From assembly GCA_907165275.2 (NCBI GenBank), contig OU015653.1:13360001-13424000 (forward strand): a stretch of 64,000 nt of DNA, written 5' to 3'. The position numbers and the translations under genes are program-made. Source of the stretch: Zygaena filipendulae (Eukaryota > Arthropoda > Insecta > Lepidoptera > Zygaenidae). Position 1 is the stretch's first letter. Every line of letters begins with the position of its first letter. Below the pieces are notes generated by a model, which saw only the letters and a list, made by a program, of their open reading frames with translations, was not told the origin of the DNA and did no database searches. Below are positions 59,634 through 64,000 of this stretch, in pieces.

Positions 59634-62600
59634 ATGGCGATGTCAGATGTTTACGAAATACCTGAGCTCAAAAACGAAAACGTCCACATAAAGGACAAAG
59701 AGGAGTTGCTCCGAAAATTAAACCTACTGATCAAAGATGGCCATACCAAGTTACAGGTAGTCACGGATTTCGACCATACTCTAACTAGGCACAGAATGGA
59801 CGATGGGAAAATGGTTCTTACTAGTTTTGGTAAGCATCAGTTATCTTCCCTCCGGTTTTACCAGCTTAAACTTCGAAACTCGAAAAGTCCCATTAAGCAT
59901 AATTAATTTACCTTTTTAAGAAATTTTGTAAATAATTATAACTATATCAAAATCGCTTCCATAGTTTCAAAGAAATAACTGGATGCCCAGATAAATTTGA
60001 AAAGCAATTTTGTTGTTTATGTGCTATTTAAAATACGCTTTGAAAAACCCTTTAGCAATAAGGCCACCTTTTGCTCTATCCTTTCTTCCTATTTTATTTG
60101 CTAATTTTTTTTGATTCTTCTAGGGCAATAAAGTATATTTTAATTTGCATATCAATCATTATTTATAATCCAAATATTTCTCTGTTAATTTCAATAGTTA
60201 ACTTCATCCGTTTGGTCATGAATGATCATAAGCTTCATTGATATAATCTCAGTTTCTGTAGTACTATTATTATTTCTTGTTTTTCTTGTTTGTGAGAACT
60301 GCTATTTCATTCCTGCACAGGGATGTTCCGTGAGTGTCCCTCAGTCCCTCAATATTACAAGGACGAAGACAACAGACTCGCCTCTATCTACAAACCTATT
60401 GAATGCGACCCACACATGAGTGTTGAAGAGAAGACTCAACACATGGTTGAATGGTATCTCGCTGCTCACAAAATACTTAAGTAAGCCTTAGGCAGTTTAT
60501 AATATTTTTTTTTATCCTTGCTATTATTATTATTAATGAGAGTGTGAGTTTATTTGTTACAGTTCATGCCTTAATGGCTCAACTGATCATTATGAAATTT
60601 TGCATTCACATTTTCAGGAGTACAGAGGACAGGTGACTTTTAAAATTAACTCAGGTGAAACTGTGGGGATCAGCTAATGTAAAATTAGATTGTAGGTAAA
60701 ATACCTAGTAAAAATATTAAAATACTCTTTAGCTGGTGCGATTTCACACTCACAACACACTACAACACAGGTGACACCAGTGACTCCACACTGGTGTCAC
60801 ACTACACAGGCAGAAAATAATCAGCAATCAAAGGTGTTATCAAGTTTCAGTCAAATACTTTTAATAAAATTTAATATTATGGGGACTAGAAGGGGTCAGA
60901 TGTTAATGCTGCACGATAGAATGTGTTTTCATTAATTGTCTGAAGAGCTTGATAACATCTGCCCACAAAAAGGTTAAAACAGTATTCCAAATAGTAAAAA
61001 AGAATTAAGGTATAATAAATAAGATTGGGAGCATTCAGATTTATTTGAAACTAAACAGTACATAAAATATCACATTGCAAAAATAACTGTTTAGAGATTA
61101 CTGGATAAAGTGTGTAAATTCAGAGTATGCTGTATGAGCAATCACCATTGCAAACATCTAAATCTGTCTGACCAGGCTTTTCAGCACACACACTCTTAGC
61201 GACCTTTTCCAATATTCCTATTTTTATAAATAAATCCTACTACTTATCCTACTAATATTATAAACACGAAAGTTTGTAAGAATGTATGGATAGATGGATG
61301 GATGGATGTTTGTTACTCTTTCATGCCAAAACTACTAGATGTATTTAAATGAAACTTTACAATAATATAGCTTATACATCAGATTAACACATAGGGTACT
61401 TTTTATCCCGGAATTCCCGCGGGAACTCTGAAATTAACGCGGGTGAAACCGCGGGGCACAACTAGTAAATAAATAAATATTTATTTATAAATAAATTTGT
61501 ATTGGTCTTTATCTAGGTGCACGGTAACGCCCCCACCAAGACGAGCCTTGTAATTTCTAATGTACCTACTATATGATTTAAAATATATAAGTATTGTCCT
61601 CTACAGTCTTTCACAAAAGTTTCGCATTCATAGTAATAATAATGGTATGATTTAATTATTTGTCAGGGTGTTATATTGATTATTGCTTAGTTTTTGTGAC
61701 TGAGCACTGAGACTGAGACTGTCATCTCGGATTAGGAATATGATGTCTTTCACTTTGGCTTCTCTACATTCATATTTACAATAATAGTGATAGATATAGT
61801 TTCTAAACTCTGTGTAGATTAATTCATTGTGATTGCGAATATATGATATGTAGGTATGTTGATGTTTGTGTTTCACGTTCGCAGAGGCCTCAAGTTCCCC
61901 CGAAGTGAGCTGATGGATATCGCGCACAAGATGATCCAGTGCTTTAGGTGAGCCTTAGATGGTGCCAGTGCTAGTTATAGCAATAACACTTCACAATCCT
62001 CCTTTTTTATCTCACACACAATTTTGTAAAAAATGGGTCACGTAGTATGGGTAGGTTCCTTAATAAGTCAAGTAGTATGTGTACGTTAAGTAACGGGTCA
62101 CGTTTTATCGGTGCGTTCCCTAACGGCCGGTGCGCTGCCGCGGCAGACGAGGCGCCGGCGAGCTGATGTCGTGGTGCGAGGCGCAGCGCGTGCCCGTGCT
62201 GGTGTTCTCGGCGGGGCTCGGCGAGTGCGTGGTGGCCGCGCTCGGCGCCGCCAACTACCTGCTGCCCAACGTCAAGGTAGCACAGCATCTATACCGCAGG
62301 TGCCAGGTGCCAGGTGCCCGACGTGGCTGCACCGCCCGGCCCCCTAGTGGGCGCTGCGGTTTATTGTAATCATTTTGCAATTGACACACTTACCGCCGCA
62401 CTCAGAGTCGACTTTAATGATTACTTAGTTAAGTATAGATTTTTAAAACAAAACTGCCGCAATCAGACAAGTTTAATAAATTAATGTTAATTGGAATTTA
62501 ACTAATTAAGTTACATCTCATTAAATGCCAATTAACATTAGTTTACTGAACGTCTCTGATTGTGGCAATTTTGTTTTAAAAATCTATACTTAACTAAGTA

Positions 62601-63431
62601 ATCATTAAAGTCGACTCTGAGTGCGACCGTTAGTTTCATTTTAACCAATTTATTTTATTAAACAATTTATACCCCTTTGCACGCCGGCAACGGCAGATTT
62701 TTAAAATAAAACCATATTATCTATACTACCATATTCTTGCAAATAAAAATAAATTATTTTATACAACGTGTAGGTTTATATCTACAGACATTGAGCGTGC
62801 CAGACACGTTGCGTGGCAGACAAAATAATATTCACCTATACCTACCTACAGTATCTTCAGTATCTATCATCAGTATCACGGCCGCGCAGACGCCGACAGA
62901 CACGTAATTTCTGTACGTGACTGTGGCTACATGCCGAGCAGAGTGAATCGTGCAATCGAGCATCGGAACCGTGCAGACGTTTTTTGTAAATACACGGTGT
63001 CTGTTGGTTTCTGCCCTGGCACGAAACGTGTCTGGAACGCTCGATGTCTGTAGATATAACCGGACTTTTGACGTTGCAAGGTGGTGTCGAATTTCCTGTC
63101 GATGGATGACGAAGACAAGATAATCGGCATCAAGGGCGAGGTGATACACGTGTACAACAAAAACGAGACCGCCATCAAGCACACGGCGTACTACGAGATG
63201 GTGAAGGAGCGCAGCAACGTGGTGCTGATGGGGGACAACCTCGGCGACGCGGGCATGGCCGAGGGCATGGAGCACTGCCACGTGGTGCTCAAGATCGGCT
63301 TCCTCGGCCACAACACGGCCGCCAACCTGCCCCAGTACCTCGACAAGTTCGACGTCGTGCTCGTCGACGAGCCCACCATGGACGTCGCCAACGCCATACT
63401 GCAGAGGATCTTCTTTATCAGCCGCCATTGA
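59634..63431 (+). CDS. cN-IIIB: Cytosolic 5'-nucleotidase III (7-methylguanosine nucleotidase)
   Basis: HAD-superfamily phosphatase that removes phosphate from pyrimidine or 7-methylguanosine monophosphates; insects have the m7GMP-preferring form. Exons 59634-59829, 60321-60480, 61885-61947, 62147-62276 and 63081-63431 sum to 299 residues, the family length. Motif I is TDFDHTLT with nucleophile Asp45 and acid/base Asp47. Motif II is VLVFSAGLGE with Ser161. Lys201 in GIKGEVIHVYNK and GDNLGD (Asp235, Asp239) complete the active site. Substrate-cap sequence PHMSVEEKTQHMVEWYLAAH is typical. Phases G|GG, AA|A, AG|A and 0 agree. Exons 1-2 are AT-rich and exons 4-5 very GC-rich. A second in-frame Met two codons on could also start translation. 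Confidence 0.95.
60530..60682 (+). repeat. Retroelement tail in a nucleotidase intron
   Basis: 'ctcaactgatcattatgaaa', 'acattttcaggagtacagag' and 'gtgaaactgtggggatcagc'. Confidence 0.5.
61240..61472 (-). repeat. Retroelement tail, inverted, near-complete
   Basis: The inverse of 51935-52175, from 'cctactaatattataaacac' through 'gatggatggatggatg' and 'cccggaattcccgcgggaac' to 'gggtgaaaccgcggggcaca'. The clean sequence suggests a young copy. Confidence 0.75.
62393..62626. mobile_element. Palindromic MITE (element G), copy 2
   Basis: The same long inverted ends as 16883-17099 ('gcactcagagtcgactttaa' and 'cgactctgagtgcg'). It lies in the last intron of the nucleotidase gene. Confidence 0.88.
62880..63045. 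repeat. Imperfect inverted repeats before the last nucleotidase exon
   Basis: 62770-62815 ('tatctacagacattgagcgt', 'gccagacacgttgcg') and 63015-63060 ('cacgaaacgtgtctggaacg', 'ctcgatgtctgtagatata') are complementary, as are parts of 62885-62935 and 62980-63010. A decayed MITE is likely. Confidence 0.55.
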
Positions 63432-64000
63432 TGTAATAAACACCCAGTAGGTAAGGTACGGTCGGCGAAATCGGTGTAAAAACACGTCCTCGCAAAAGGA
63501 AAAGCATGAAATCTTTGGAGAATCTGCAGTTGTTTTTGTTCTTTAAATACGTCGTTGGCTTATGTACGAATTTGTGTTTATTCAATGATGGGACAATTTG
63601 TTTCAATGACACTTTAACATACTTTGGATCTGGGTGAAACGTAGATGTTTTTTTACATCAATTTCAGTGACTAATAATGTTGATGAGATAGTTTTGTTTT
63701 TGTATAGTATATTATACCAATAATTTGGGATCGTTATTTGATAACGTTGTCAATGTTGAAGTTTCCATAGATTGTTTTCAATGGTTAGTACAATTTGCTT
63801 TAATGATTGTTTATTTATTATTCGATAGGTCTGTTATTTTTGTACGTAGTAGCCGAGTTACACGCCTGATGGAGTCTTATTGAAGCGAAGCTTCTTGACG
63901 CATATTTGGGATGAGATCAGATGGGATCCAACCCGCCGACGGAAGTAGCAACGCTCCTTGGCTCCTCTACTTTGTATACAAAGCTTTAGAAGCGTCGCTT
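63432..64000 (+). other. 3' flank of the nucleotidase gene
   Basis: An AATAAA at 63435-63440, only four bases past the stop, is probably too early to be the main poly(A) signal. The rest is AT-rich until a GC-richer tail at 63880-63960. No other gene is recognised. Confidence 0.4.

Noticed and set aside
62832..63485. 217-codon minus-strand frame
   Set aside because: It is antisense to the last nucleotidase exon and low-GC intron; the plus strand carries clear HAD motifs.

Overview
The window is eukaryotic and reads as an insect genome, almost certainly a moth or butterfly. It has spliced genes with GT-AG introns, AT-rich non-coding DNA, and dense short interspersed repeats of kinds familiar from Lepidoptera: modules with 'cccgcggtttcaccgcg'-like ends, 'aaccgacttccaaaaagg' elements, tRNA-derived SINEs, TA-flanked MITEs and hAT-type elements. 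Nothing suggests a prokaryote, plasmid or virus. Repeat-family and order assignments come from pattern memory and were not searched.

Layout. (1) 162-19429, plus strand: the 3' two thirds of an arrow (LRP5/6) Wnt co-receptor, 13 exons encoding 939 residues. They cover beta-propeller 3, EGF 3, propeller 4, a degenerate EGF 4, LDL-receptor class A repeats, a membrane span and a cytoplasmic tail with PPPSP motifs. Exons are extremely GC-rich and the introns are packed with mobile elements. The third intron seen (3328-7210) appears to hold a small separate spliced gene. (2) 19401-20320: two GC-rich tandem arrays; the first repeats the arrow stop codon. (3) 24027-25507, plus: ALG-2/PDCD6, a penta-EF-hand protein. 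(4) 29957-32877, minus: ALG5, dolichyl-phosphate glucosyltransferase. (5) 34013-35837, plus: a two-exon gene whose N-terminal half resembles the cysteine-rich leader domain of insect transposase-like proteins and whose catalytic half is absent; it is a candidate domesticated DNA-binding protein. (6) 41019-44031, minus: ribosomal protein L27a. (7) 46475-47365: a 5'-truncated non-LTR reverse transcriptase. (8) 48119-50690: a 2.3-kb inverted duplication with an extra partial copy. (9) 51297-55404, plus: SPT2 chromatin protein. (10) 57643-59116: a hAT element with an 8-bp target duplication and a nested TA-flanked MITE. (11) 59634-63431, plus: a cytosolic 5'-nucleotidase III.

The genes are housekeeping or signalling genes with no shared pathway; this is ordinary insect gene order, not an operon-like system. 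All exon boundaries were set by hand from splice consensus, frame continuity and similarity to known families; each complete CDS sums to a whole number of codons.

The least explained items are the nested intronic gene (4668-6728), the transposase-derived gene at 34013 with an exon fragment copied just downstream, the two palindromic structures (39796-40178 and 48119-50690), and the minisatellites in and beside arrow. No single undescribed 'system' is obvious.
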